Positions 1-7,094 of a stretch of 37,850 nucleotides of DNA are shown here, piece after piece; the stretch's first letter is position 1, and the number at the start of each line of letters is the position of its first letter. Location of the stretch: contig JBHJOC010000102.1 in assembly GCA_050330095.1 (NCBI GenBank), positions 1 through 37,850 on the forward strand. The letters are read 5' to 3'. Both the position numbers and the translations under genes were made by a program. Source of the DNA: JBCBWG01 sp036804185. GTDB taxonomy: Bacteria > Pseudomonadota > Alphaproteobacteria > Rhizobiales > Hyphomicrobiaceae. The notes beneath the pieces were generated by a model. It searched no databases, was not told the origin of the DNA, and saw only the letters and a list, made by a program, of their open reading frames with translations.

Positions 1-1146
1 CCGATCATCTATTCGGGCGGCGGCGTGATCAATTCCGGTCGCGAGGCGAGCCAGCTCTTGCGCGAACTGGTCGAGCTCACGGGCTTCCCCATCACCTCGA
101 CGCTGATGGGCCTTGGCGCCTATCCGGCGTCCGACAAGCAGTGGCTTGGCATGCTTGGTATGCATGGCACGTACGAAGCCAATATGGCGATGCACGACTG
201 CGACGTGATGGTCTGTATTGGTGCCCGTTTCGACGACAGGATAACGGGCCGCCTGGACGCGTTTTCGCCGGCCTCGCGCAAGATCCACATTGATATCGAT
301 CCGTCCTCGATCAACAAGAACGTACCCGTCGAGATCGGTATCATCGGCGATGTTGCTTACGTGCTCGAAGACTTTCTCTCGGTCTGGAAGGAGCGCGCGC
401 CGCAGATCGACAAGCCCGCGATCAAATCATGGTGGAAGCAGATCGACCGCTGGCGCGCGCGCAACTCGCTGGCCTACCGGCCTTCCTCGGATGTGATCAT
501 GCCGCAGTACGCGATCGAACGCGTCTACGCGCTGTCGAAGGATCGGGACACTTACGTTACGACGGACGTCGGCCAGCATCAGATGTGGGCCGCCCAATTC
601 TACCACTTCGAGGAGCCCAAACGCTGGATGACGTCTGGCGGCCTTGGGACCATGGGGTATGGTCTTCCAGCAGCAATTGGCGTGCAGCGTGCCCACCCAG
701 ATGCCTGTGTGATCTGCATCTCTGGCGACGCTTCGATCCTCATGAACATCCAGGAAGCCTCAACGGCTGTGCAATACAACCTGCCCGTGAAAGTCGTGAT
801 CCTGAACAACCAGTACATGGGCATGGTGCGCCAGTGGCAGCAATTGCTGCACGGCAACCGCTATTCCGAGAGCTACACCGACTCGCTACCCGATTTCGTC
901 AAGCTCGCTGATGCTTACGGCTGGCATGGGATCATGTGCGATCATCCCGCCGATCTCGACGACGCGATCCGCGACATGCTCAATACACCACGCCCGGTGT
1001 TGTTCGATTGCCGTGTGGCGCAGCTCGCAAACTGCTTCCCGATGATCCCCTCGGGCAAAGCCCACAATGAGATGCTGCTCGGCAATGAAGTCTCCGATGA
1101 CGATGTCGGAAGCGTCATCGATGCCAAGGGCAAGGCGCTCGTCTGA
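1..1146 (+). CDS. ilvB: Acetolactate synthase large subunit, C-terminal part (partial at window edge)
   Basis: Catalytic subunit of acetohydroxyacid synthase, which condenses pyruvate with pyruvate or 2-oxobutyrate in the first shared step of valine, leucine and isoleucine synthesis. The reading frame is open from base 1 and ends at TGA 1144-1146, giving 381 residues; a full enzyme has about 590, so roughly the first 210 lie outside the window. The middle (FAD/Rossmann) domain and the C-terminal thiamine-diphosphate domain are present. The ThDP/Mg motif reads GDAS...NN (bases about 724-810), followed by the conserved segment QYMGMVRQWQQ. The A in place of G in GDGS is, from memory, usual in alphaproteobacterial enzymes. 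The small subunit gene ilvN follows at 1985, with one gene in between. Confidence 0.96.
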   Translation, partial: PIIYSGGGVINSGREASQLLRELVELTGFPITSTLMGLGAYPASDKQWLGMLGMHGTYEANMAMHDCDVMVCIGARFDDRITGRLDAFSPASRKIHIDIDPSSINKNVPVEIGIIGDVAYVLEDFLSVWKERAPQIDKPAIKSWWKQIDRWRARNSLAYRPSSDVIMPQYAIERVYALSKDRDTYVTTDVGQHQMWAAQFYHFEEPKRWMTSGGLGTMGYGLPAAIGVQRAHPDACVICISGDASILMNIQEASTAVQYNLPVKVVILNNQYMGMVRQWQQLLHGNRYSESYTDSLPDFVKLADAYGWHGIMCDHPADLDDAIRDMLNTPRPVLFDCRVAQLANCFPMIPSGKAHNEMLLGNEVSDDDVGSVIDAKGKALV

Positions 1147-1181
1147 TCCAAGCATCAGGTGAGCAGAGGTGAGGCACGCGC

Positions 1182-1889
1182 ATGAAGCTCTACATCGGCA
1201 GCAAGATGCACTCCTCCTGGTCGCTGAGGCCATGGATCCTGATGACGGAACTGGGCGTTCCGTTCGAGGAGCACCTGATCGTGCTCGATACGCCGGAGTT
1301 CGAAGTCTACAGGACCATGGCGCGCGGACTTGGCGCGACCGGCAGTGTTCCGATGCTGGTCGATGGTGACATCGTCGTGTGGGATACGCTCGCGATCATC
1401 GAGTATGTCGCTGACACGTATCCTGACAGGACCATCTGGCCGCAAGATCCAGCCGCCAGGGCCCATGCACGCGCCATCGCCGCCGAAATGCACGCGGGCT
1501 TCGGACCGCTGCGGTCCACGTGTCCGATGAACCTCGGGCGCAAGTTCGCACCTCGCGCTTTGAGCGATGCCGTCGCCGCCAACGTCTTGCGGATCGAGCA
1601 GCTTTGGGCGAGCGCCCGATCCAAGTTCGGTGCACCCTCTGGCGGTCCCTACCTCTACGGCGCGTTCTCGGGCGCCGATGCCATGTTCGCGCCGGTCGTG
1701 ACCCGCTTCGATACTTATGCGATCCCGGTTTCGGCCGAGACGGCGGACTATATGGCAACAATCCTGTCGACGCCGGCATTCGTTGCCTGGCGCGAGGCCG
1801 CTCTCGATGAAACCGCGATCATCGAGGCCGACGAGATCGACGCACCCGCAGCTGAGATTCTCAGGCGTGATGGAAAAGCGTGGCGCTGA
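1182..1889 (+). CDS. Glutathione S-transferase family protein
   Basis: A 235-residue soluble protein with GST architecture. The N-terminal thioredoxin-like domain (about residues 1-80) carries a serine-type active-site stretch HSSWSLRPW (10-18), the cis-proline loop SVPML (55-59) and a WDT segment (67-69) at the place of the usual E-S glutathione-binding pair. An all-helical C-terminal domain follows (about 90-220). The serine-rich motif resembles zeta-type and related bacterial GSTs, but substrate cannot be assigned. The ATG at 1182 has a good ribosome-binding site (GAGGTGAGG) just upstream. It lies 35 bases after ilvB and 95 before ilvN on the same strand, so it is probably co-transcribed with the acetolactate synthase genes; no metabolic link is evident. 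Confidence 0.9.
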   Translation: MKLYIGSKMHSSWSLRPWILMTELGVPFEEHLIVLDTPEFEVYRTMARGLGATGSVPMLVDGDIVVWDTLAIIEYVADTYPDRTIWPQDPAARAHARAIAAEMHAGFGPLRSTCPMNLGRKFAPRALSDAVAANVLRIEQLWASARSKFGAPSGGPYLYGAFSGADAMFAPVVTRFDTYAIPVSAETADYMATILSTPAFVAWREAALDETAIIEADEIDAPAAEILRRDGKAWR

Positions 1890-1984
1890 CGCCGTTCGAC
1901 GCTGGACAGTCACCCCGAGGGGGCGCCGACATTCATCCATGCGTTGAAGCGGCGGGACCAAGTTTCAATCGAAAGCTCGAAGCC

Positions 1985-2545
1985 ATGCAAGTCGATCCCA
2001 AGCAATCCCACTATCCTGCCCCCCGTCTCAACGAGATTGCCGAGCGGCGGACGCTGTCGGTGCTCGTCGACAACGAGCCCGGCGTCCTGGCGCGCGTGAT
2101 CGGGCTCTTCTCAGGCCGAGGCTACAACATCGACTCGTTGACCGTGACCGAAACCGAGCACGAGAAGCACCTCTCGCGGATCACGATCGTCACGCGCGGC
2201 ACCCCCGCCGTGATCGAGCAAATCAAGCACCAACTCGAACGCATGGTGCCCGTTCATCACGTCATCGACTTGACCGCCGAGGGTGTCGCGCTCGAACGCG
2301 AACTGGCGCTCATCAAGGTCGTTGGCCGTGGGGAGAACCGGATCGAAGCCTTGCGCCTTGCCGAAATTTTTCGCGCTCAGGTGATTGATGCCTCGACCGA
2401 CCACTTCGTGTTCGAGATCACGGGGCGCACGTCGAAGGTCGAGCAGTTCATCAGCATCATGAGCGGGCTCGGCCTCGTCGACGTTGCCCGGACGGGCATC
2501 GCAGCAATCAGCCGCGGACAGGAGCCAATGCGGAAACCCGAGTAA
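1985..2545 (+). CDS. ilvN: Acetolactate synthase regulatory (small) subunit
   Basis: Regulatory subunit of acetohydroxyacid synthase, conferring valine feedback inhibition and stimulating the large subunit. The product is 186 residues. An N-terminal ACT domain begins at RTLSVLVDNEPGVLARVIGLF (start and end of this stretch about residues 22-42), continuing through the typical GYNIDSLTV and ending with the C-terminal regulatory domain (VGRGENRIEALRLAEIF). The frame stays open upstream to 1880, overlapping the GST gene, but homology starts only after the ATG at 1985, which I prefer; its Shine-Dalgarno is weak. The gene ends 10 bases from the convergently transcribed hydrolase gene. The alternative symbol ilvH is used in some annotations. 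Confidence 0.95.
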   Translation: MQVDPKQSHYPAPRLNEIAERRTLSVLVDNEPGVLARVIGLFSGRGYNIDSLTVTETEHEKHLSRITIVTRGTPAVIEQIKHQLERMVPVHHVIDLTAEGVALERELALIKVVGRGENRIEALRLAEIFRAQVIDASTDHFVFEITGRTSKVEQFISIMSGLGLVDVARTGIAAISRGQEPMRKPE

Positions 2546-2555
2546 TTGCCGTGCT

Positions 2556-3236
2556 TTATGGTGCCTCGGCGAGACCTTCGATTGCGTAGACGCGCGCGGG
2601 AGCGCCGTCAGCGCCAGGGATCTTCAGTGGTGCTGCCGACAGCATCACGACGGAACTCTGCAATGCGTCGGTATTGGTGACATACTCGATCATGTGCACG
2701 CCAGCGCGCAGCAGCACGTCGTGGGTTACGTGCTCTTCGATGGGTTTTACAATGCCGTCGAGGAGCAGCCGGATCACGTAGTCCTGCGGGAAGTCGTAGG
2801 CGACCGTCGTGACACCGCGATCGAGAAGCCATTCCGCCGCGTCCCGTGTCAGGTAGGGCGCATCGCGCCAGAACGTCTCCTCTGTAATCGACCGGTGGCG
2901 ATGCCAGGCTGTGGCGAGGATGACCTTGTCGCCGCGCGCGACATGCGAGGCGCGGGCTTCGAGATCACGGCCAGTGATCTCTGCGTTTGGACCGAACGAT
3001 TTGAGATCGACGACCTTGGCCCAACCGACGACGGCTGAGAGCGGCGTTGCCTCGATGGTCGGCCCGTTGGCGAAAAAGTGGCGCTGGGCGTCGACATGGG
3101 TGAACGCGTGCACGGAGAGCTTGATGGTCGTGACCTGGAACAGATCACCAGCTGAGAGATCACCCTTGACCGTGCGCTCTGCCTTCCAGCGCACGTGTTC
3201 GAAATCAATGGGCGTTGTCAGGTCGATGATGCGCAT
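2556..3236 (-). CDS. Cyclase family / kynurenine formamidase-like metal-dependent hydrolase
   Basis: A 226-residue member of the putative cyclase superfamily (arylformamidase / KynB-like). The family uses a Zn or Mn site built from an H-x-G-T-H-x-D-x-P-x-H signature. Here it reads HAFTHVDAQRH: ligands H43, H47, D49 and H53 are all kept, but the Gly and Pro are replaced by Phe and Gln. The protein begins MRIIDLTTPI, a classic start for the family, so I place the start at 3236 although the frame remains open to 3527. Substrate is uncertain: kynurenine formamidase is one option, but no tryptophan-degradation neighbour is present, and other members act on isatin or similar compounds. The closest upstream gene on this strand is the unknown membrane protein 338 bases away, so it may have its own promoter. 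Confidence 0.85.
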   Translation of the reverse strand: MRIIDLTTPIDFEHVRWKAERTVKGDLSAGDLFQVTTIKLSVHAFTHVDAQRHFFANGPTIEATPLSAVVGWAKVVDLKSFGPNAEITGRDLEARASHVARGDKVILATAWHRHRSITEETFWRDAPYLTRDAAEWLLDRGVTTVAYDFPQDYVIRLLLDGIVKPIEEHVTHDVLLRAGVHMIEYVTNTDALQSSVVMLSAAPLKIPGADGAPARVYAIEGLAEAP

Positions 3237-3574
3237 GGCTTCGGGTCTCCGGTCGGATCTGGCGGTCGCGGATAGCTGGCAGGGCGTCGCCGATGAGACA
3301 TCGCTGCCCCGCGCGCAGCAGGCGCTCCCAGCAACGTCTGATCGTAAAGCAGGTGCGTGGTCAATTCCGCCTCGTGCGAAATCGATGGCAGGAACTCGTC
3401 GACGGGTCCGCCGCGGTCGTCCGGCGTTCCCATTTCTCGGGGCGCTGCTTGCACATGGCCGCGCTTGCAGCTTCTGAGCCGCTTCCCGGACATCAGAAGC
3501 GCTGCTGATCGCTTTGCTCGCCCGCAACGAACGCGACGTTCAACGCCGTCTCACGCCTGTGTTCGGGCGCTTCT
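3237..3574. other. 338-base intergenic region
   Basis: Lies between the hydrolase gene and the membrane-protein gene, both on the minus strand. Reading frames cross it on both strands, but none resembles a known family, and the frame continuous with the hydrolase is rich in Arg, Ala and Ser as expected of a GC-rich non-coding stretch. It should hold the hydrolase promoter; I could not pick one out with confidence. Confidence 0.5.
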
Positions 3575-4372
3575 TCAGGCGTTGTGGTTCTTCTGGGCCT
3601 GCGAAAGTGACGCCTGCTCGCTCGCCCGTTCGCGATAGCACAGGTCTGCCAGGAACGCGTCGATATCGGCGCGGCCCGTGTCAGCTAACTCCATGATCTT
3701 GTATTGCCGCTCTTCCTCTTTGCGGGCGACACGTGTCGTTCCCGACACTTTGAGGCGTTTTGCAGCCGGCGCAATGATCGGTTTTGCCGGCTCGGAGAGG
3801 TCGAGTTCGTCGAGAAATGCTTCTCTGAGGGCATTGAACGACTGGCGGACCGCGTCACGCACGAGCGCGCGTTGCTCAGGGGATATTTTTTGGGCCCGCC
3901 GCGGATCGAGTGTGGCAAGCGCGCGGCGCATGTCGTGGAGCGGCTCGTAGGGGTAGAGACCAACGAGCGTGCCCGTCTCGCCGACGTTGCGATAAACGAT
4001 GCGCATGCTGTCGATCGCAGAGGAGATGCATGCGTAGGCCTCAAGATATGTATCGAGTGCTGGGTTGGCCCGGTCACAGAATGTGACAAGTTCTGTCTTG
4101 GTGGCAACGATCCTGCGCCACTCTTCCCGCAGGCTCTGCACGAACATACTGCGGCGCTGGAACACGTCGGTCAGGTAGGCTGCGGCGATGGTGACGAGGA
4201 CGAGCACCATATCGCTGAGAACGGCGTAGACCACACTCGCCGTCGTCACGAGCCAGGGTGCGAATTCGGATGGCGCCGCGGCTACGGCCCTCGTCGCGAT
4301 GGCGGCGACCAGGACCGCAATCAGCCAGACCGACACGCGTGTGAGCACGCGCCTGAGGGATTTCCGCGTCAT
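3575..4372 (-). CDS. Unknown two-helix membrane protein with large soluble tail
   Basis: I do not recognise the family. The 265-residue product starts with a basic stretch and a hydrophobic helix (about residues 12-33), then a second one (about 41-68, through VVYAVLSDMVLVLVTIAAAYL). The remaining 195 or so residues are polar, mostly helical-looking, with a charged region (SEPAKPIIAPAAKRLKVS...RKEEERQ, about 200-230). The topology suggests a hairpin anchor with both termini in the cytoplasm. It lies downstream of the LOV photoreceptor gene on the same strand with a 213-base gap, so co-expression is possible but not shown. The ATG at 4372 has only a weak ribosome-binding site. A 99-codon open frame overlaps its start by an ATGA junction; see rejected items. 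Confidence 0.75.
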   Translation of the reverse strand: MTRKSLRRVLTRVSVWLIAVLVAAIATRAVAAAPSEFAPWLVTTASVVYAVLSDMVLVLVTIAAAYLTDVFQRRSMFVQSLREEWRRIVATKTELVTFCDRANPALDTYLEAYACISSAIDSMRIVYRNVGETGTLVGLYPYEPLHDMRRALATLDPRRAQKISPEQRALVRDAVRQSFNALREAFLDELDLSEPAKPIIAPAAKRLKVSGTTRVARKEEERQYKIMELADTGRADIDAFLADLCYRERASEQASLSQAQKNHNA

Positions 4373-4585
4373 GAGGGGCGACTCTCGATCACGATCGTGC
4401 CGACGATCACCGTACAGAGCGCAGGCACCGGAGTGAGCTTAGGGCCTGCCGTCGTCGATGTCCGGGTTGGCCAGCGCACCGGACATGTTCGCAACACCTG
4501 TGTGCCGTCTAGGACACCAATCGGCAACACCACCGCTCCGCGGAAGCCAAGTCTGAAGGCCCGTGCGGCCCGTGAATGCAACGAT

Positions 4586-5113
4586 TTAACGAGACCCGTC
4601 GAGAACGTCGCTGACGAGATCGGCGAGCTTGAGCTTGGTCTCGATCCGAAGCTGCTCTTTATGGGCAAGGATCGGAGCGTTAATACTGATCACCTCGTCG
4701 AGGATCTGGCCATGCTCGACAGGTGATACCGACTTGGCCGGCGCCGTGACGTCGTACTGCGAGCCCAGCATGTAGAGCAGCGATCCGTTCGCGTCCAATA
4801 TGGGAAACAGAAACACGAGGTTGCGGAATCTGCTACCGTCGCGGCGATAATTGGTGATTGGAACAACGGTCTCGGTTTTGTCGATGATCGCCCTGCGCAG
4901 GGCCATTCGCGCGCTTTCTTCGGTGTCAGCGCCCTGCATGAAGCGGCAATTGCGACCGAGAACGAAGTCACCCGTATAGCCGGTCAAGCGCGTGAACGCG
5001 TCGTTGATGAGCACGATCGGGCAGTCGTCGAAACCCGGCGACGCCAACGTGAGCGCTATGGGTGATTCCTTAAGGAATCGGCCGAGGGTTTTCGAGATCG
5101 TGTCCAAGTGCAT
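4586..5113 (-). CDS. Short LOV (blue-light photoreceptor) protein
   Basis: A 175-residue protein that is essentially one LOV-type PAS domain. The flavin signature reads GRNCRFMQG (residues 53-61), with C56 the cysteine expected to form the photo-adduct with FMN. The following asparagine-bearing strand NYRRDGSRFRN and the late Gln in GSQYDVT match the flavin-contacting positions of known LOV domains. A short N-terminal cap helix precedes the core, and a C-terminal helix (about 130-170, rich in E/K/L) follows; there is no kinase, HTH or GGDEF output. Comparable effector-less 'short LOV' proteins are known in Pseudomonas putida and Dinoroseobacter, where they dimerise through such flanking helices. 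A perfect inverted repeat lies 10 bases upstream of the start. The neighbouring membrane-protein gene could be a partner. Confidence 0.92.
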   Translation of the reverse strand: MHLDTISKTLGRFLKESPIALTLASPGFDDCPIVLINDAFTRLTGYTGDFVLGRNCRFMQGADTEESARMALRRAIIDKTETVVPITNYRRDGSRFRNLVFLFPILDANGSLLYMLGSQYDVTAPAKSVSPVEHGQILDEVISINAPILAHKEQLRIETKLKLADLVSDVLDGSR

Positions 5114-5122
5114 TCCGCAGCC

Positions 5123-5144
5123 AAGTTCGTGACAACTCGAACTT
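5123..5144 (-). promoter_or_regulatory. Perfect dyad upstream of the LOV gene
   Basis: AAGTTCG and CGAACTT form a perfect 7-base inverted repeat around an 8-base spacer. It ends 10 bases from the LOV start codon at 5113, overlapping where the ribosome-binding site would be. It could be an operator for a dimeric repressor or, in the mRNA, a hairpin controlling translation. Which one cannot be told from the sequence. Confidence 0.5.
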
Positions 5145-5259
5145 AGTAACGATGCAGGTCACGATAAATTGGGCCAAGGTCTCGTTTCGACTTAAGGGGG
5201 TGATCGCGTTTCCAGCAAGTTGTTCAAGGACTTGGCAGCGAGATGCCGAAACACCAGTC

Positions 5260-6399
5260 TTAGGCCGAGAGCGCTCTTGAGAGGTCGTCGATCAAGACGT
5301 CGGCTGGCTCGAGACCAACCGAAAGGCGCAGCAGGTCCGGCGGGCAGGGCGAGCCGGACCCCTCAATGCTGGCGCGATGTTCGACCAGGCTCTCAATACC
5401 GCCGAGTGATGTTGCTCGCACCCAAACCTGCAGGCGCGCCGCCGTTGCAATCGCGTGCGCTTCTCCGCCCGCACACCGGATCGAGAGCATGCCGCCGAAC
5501 CCGCCCCGCATCTGGCGCGATGCAAGGGCGTGGGCGGGGTGACGTTCGAGGCCCGGATAAAGCACGTCGGCGATGTTTGGATGAACCGCCATGGCGCGGG
5601 CGATCTCCAGGGCTGCTGCGGACTGATGGCGTACGCGAACGAACAGCGTCCGCATCCCGCGCAACAACAACGCGGCCTCCATCGGGCCAAGGATCGCACC
5701 AAGCGACCCGCGCAGCCCCCGAACGCGTGCCGCGATCGCTCCGTCGGACGCGAAGGTCAAGGAGCCCGCGAGGACATCAGAGTGCCCGTTCAAATACTTT
5801 GTGGCCGAATGCATCACGACGTCTGCGCCGAGCTCGAGGGGACGCGTGAGGACCGGTGTCGCAGCGGTCGAATCGACACCGACAAGCGCTCCGGCACGGT
5901 GCGCCACGTCAGAGGTGCCCGCGATATCGCTGATTGACCAAAGCGGGTTCGAGGGGGTCTCAAGCCAGACGAGTTTGGTGCGACCCGGTTTGATCGCGGC
6001 AGCGACGGCAGAGGGATCGGCGCCATCAACAAACGTTGTCTCGATCCCGAAGCCTGGCGCATCGTTGATCAGCCATTTGCGCAGGCCCCAGTACATGACG
6101 GTTGGCGCAACGATGTGGGCGGGCCGGTCGAGTGCCAGGAAGAGGAAGGTCGCGGCAGTCATGCCTGATGGCAGGACGATCGTTGCGGCCCCCCCCTCGA
6201 GCGTGTTGATGACACGCTCACACCGCGCGATGCCCGGGTTGTCTGGGCGCCCGTAAACATACCCGCGCGAATAGCTGTTGTCCGGGTCGCGCTCGTACGT
6301 GGTCGCCATATGGACCGGCGGGATAACGGCCCCCGTCTCGGTGTCAATATCACCGCCGCCCTGGACCGCTATGACTTCCGGTGAGATGTTCGAACCCAT
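5260..6399 (-). CDS. metC: Cys/Met metabolism PLP-dependent enzyme (cystathionine beta-lyase / gamma-synthase family)
   Basis: A 379-residue fold-type I PLP enzyme of the trans-sulfuration family. The PLP lysine is K201 in HSATKYLNGHSDV; the substrate-side YGRPDNPG (49-56), the PSGM stretch (78-81, canonically SGMAA) and the tyrosine Y103 that stacks on PLP are present, as is the C-terminal SLGGIESL. Family members either split cystathionine to homocysteine, make cystathionine, or sulfhydrylate homoserine; sequence reading alone does not separate them, so the symbol is tentative. The usual HP after SLGGIESL is replaced (EHRAS), a mild oddity. The frame is open to 6576, but homology begins at MGSNISPEVI, so 6399 is chosen; its Shine-Dalgarno is distant (AGGA, 13 bases). 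A repeat-rich leader lies upstream. Confidence 0.88.
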   Translation of the reverse strand: MGSNISPEVIAVQGGGDIDTETGAVIPPVHMATTYERDPDNSYSRGYVYGRPDNPGIARCERVINTLEGGAATIVLPSGMTAATFLFLALDRPAHIVAPTVMYWGLRKWLINDAPGFGIETTFVDGADPSAVAAAIKPGRTKLVWLETPSNPLWSISDIAGTSDVAHRAGALVGVDSTAATPVLTRPLELGADVVMHSATKYLNGHSDVLAGSLTFASDGAIAARVRGLRGSLGAILGPMEAALLLRGMRTLFVRVRHQSAAALEIARAMAVHPNIADVLYPGLERHPAHALASRQMRGGFGGMLSIRCAGGEAHAIATAARLQVWVRATSLGGIESLVEHRASIEGSGSPCPPDLLRLSVGLEPADVLIDDLSRALSA

Positions 6400-6414
6400 T
6401 GTTGCTGCACACGT

Positions 6415-6447
6415 CCTTCGGCGGTTGAGCGGGCCTTCGGCGGTTGA
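6415..6447. repeat. Two 14-base direct repeats in the metC leader
   Basis: CCTTCGGCGGTTGA occurs at 6415-6428 and again at 6434-6447, a 19-base period. Both copies fall 15-50 bases upstream of the metC start codon, in its presumed 5' leader. Identical spacing suggests either slippage or paired protein sites. Confidence 0.7.
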
Positions 6448-6481
6448 TCTGGGCCCCGACGGGCGCGGGCGGTCTGCCTCG

Positions 6482-6502
6482 GCAGGCGGTCCACCGCCCT
6501 GC
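6482..6502. promoter_or_regulatory. GC-rich hairpin in the metC leader
   Basis: GCAGGCGG pairs with CCGCC-CTGC around the loop TCCA, with one bulged C, eight base pairs in all. It lies about 85 bases upstream of metC. There is no T-run, so it is not a standard terminator; it may be a leader structure or chance in GC-rich DNA. Confidence 0.35.
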
Positions 6503-6972
6503 GTGCGGCCGCGCCGGACAATGCTGCAGCTGGACGTGCGGTGCAACCCGGTGTCCATCCTCGGAAACAGGTCCACTCGGATCGCCGTCGGTAAGCAGCG
6601 GCCATCGCGCCCTCAACAAGCAACATATCGGCACACACCGCTCGGGAACGTCGCCATGCGCTGCGAGGATAATGTTCTTCTCACCGACGTAGTTATAGCG
6701 TCACGCAACCGACACAACCGCACGTTGGCCTGATGCGATGACCGAGACGTCGGCTGCGCTCCATGCCGCGAGGGCTCGATGCGGGCTTCTCGGTCTCAAT
6801 CACTTGTCAGCATTGAATTTGCTGGCGTGGTTCAGATCGTGAAGCGATTGCCCCAGTTCGGATATTGCTCTCGTCGCCCAATGCGCCAAGAGCGCCTCAG
6901 ATCCAGGACGGCCATGCGATGTTGGAGCGACAGGAGGACCACACGGCGCGGGCGGCCTCAGCCATCTGCCCG

Positions 6973-7001
6973 TTGACAATTTGATAGATGTGTCTGTCTC
7001 G
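6973..7001 (+). promoter_or_regulatory. Possible promoter of the DUF262 gene
   Basis: A perfect TTGACA (-35) is at 6973-6978. The -10 region 16-18 bases later is weak (no TATAAT-like hexamer), so only the -35 supports this. It would give a leader of roughly 90 bases. Confidence 0.3.
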
Positions 7002-7094
7002 ACCCTGAAACTACGGCCCCGCGCGGTCACATGGTCGGTGCGGGCAGATGGCAGCAACACGGCGGCGCCGTGCGATCCATGAAAGGGCGTCATT

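Larger units (their letters stand above)
6400..7094. other. 695-base divergent intergenic region
   Basis: Separates metC (-) from the DUF262 gene (+) and must contain both promoters. On the metC side it holds two copies of a 14-base repeat and a strong GC hairpin. On the DUF262 side there is a perfect TTGACA at 6973-6978. I looked for a SAM-II-like riboswitch in front of metC and did not see its core. Reading frames here are GC-skew artefacts. Confidence 0.5.

Noticed and set aside
1880..1984. Longer ilvN start at 1880
   Set aside because: It would overlap the GST gene, and the extra 35 residues have no counterpart in the family; ATG 1985 fits the ACT domain start.
4369..4668. Open frame of 99 codons overlapping the start of the two-helix membrane protein by ATGA
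   Set aside because: The ATGA junction looks like translational coupling, but half of the frame lies under the LOV gene, the product is Ser/Arg/Pro-rich without recognisable features, and its ATG has no ribosome-binding site. Kept only as a remote possibility.
6400..6740. SAM-II riboswitch upstream of metC
   Set aside because: I looked for its conserved pseudoknot core (a UUGCA-type loop followed by UAAA and GCUAAA) on the minus strand and did not find it. A covariance search would be decisive.
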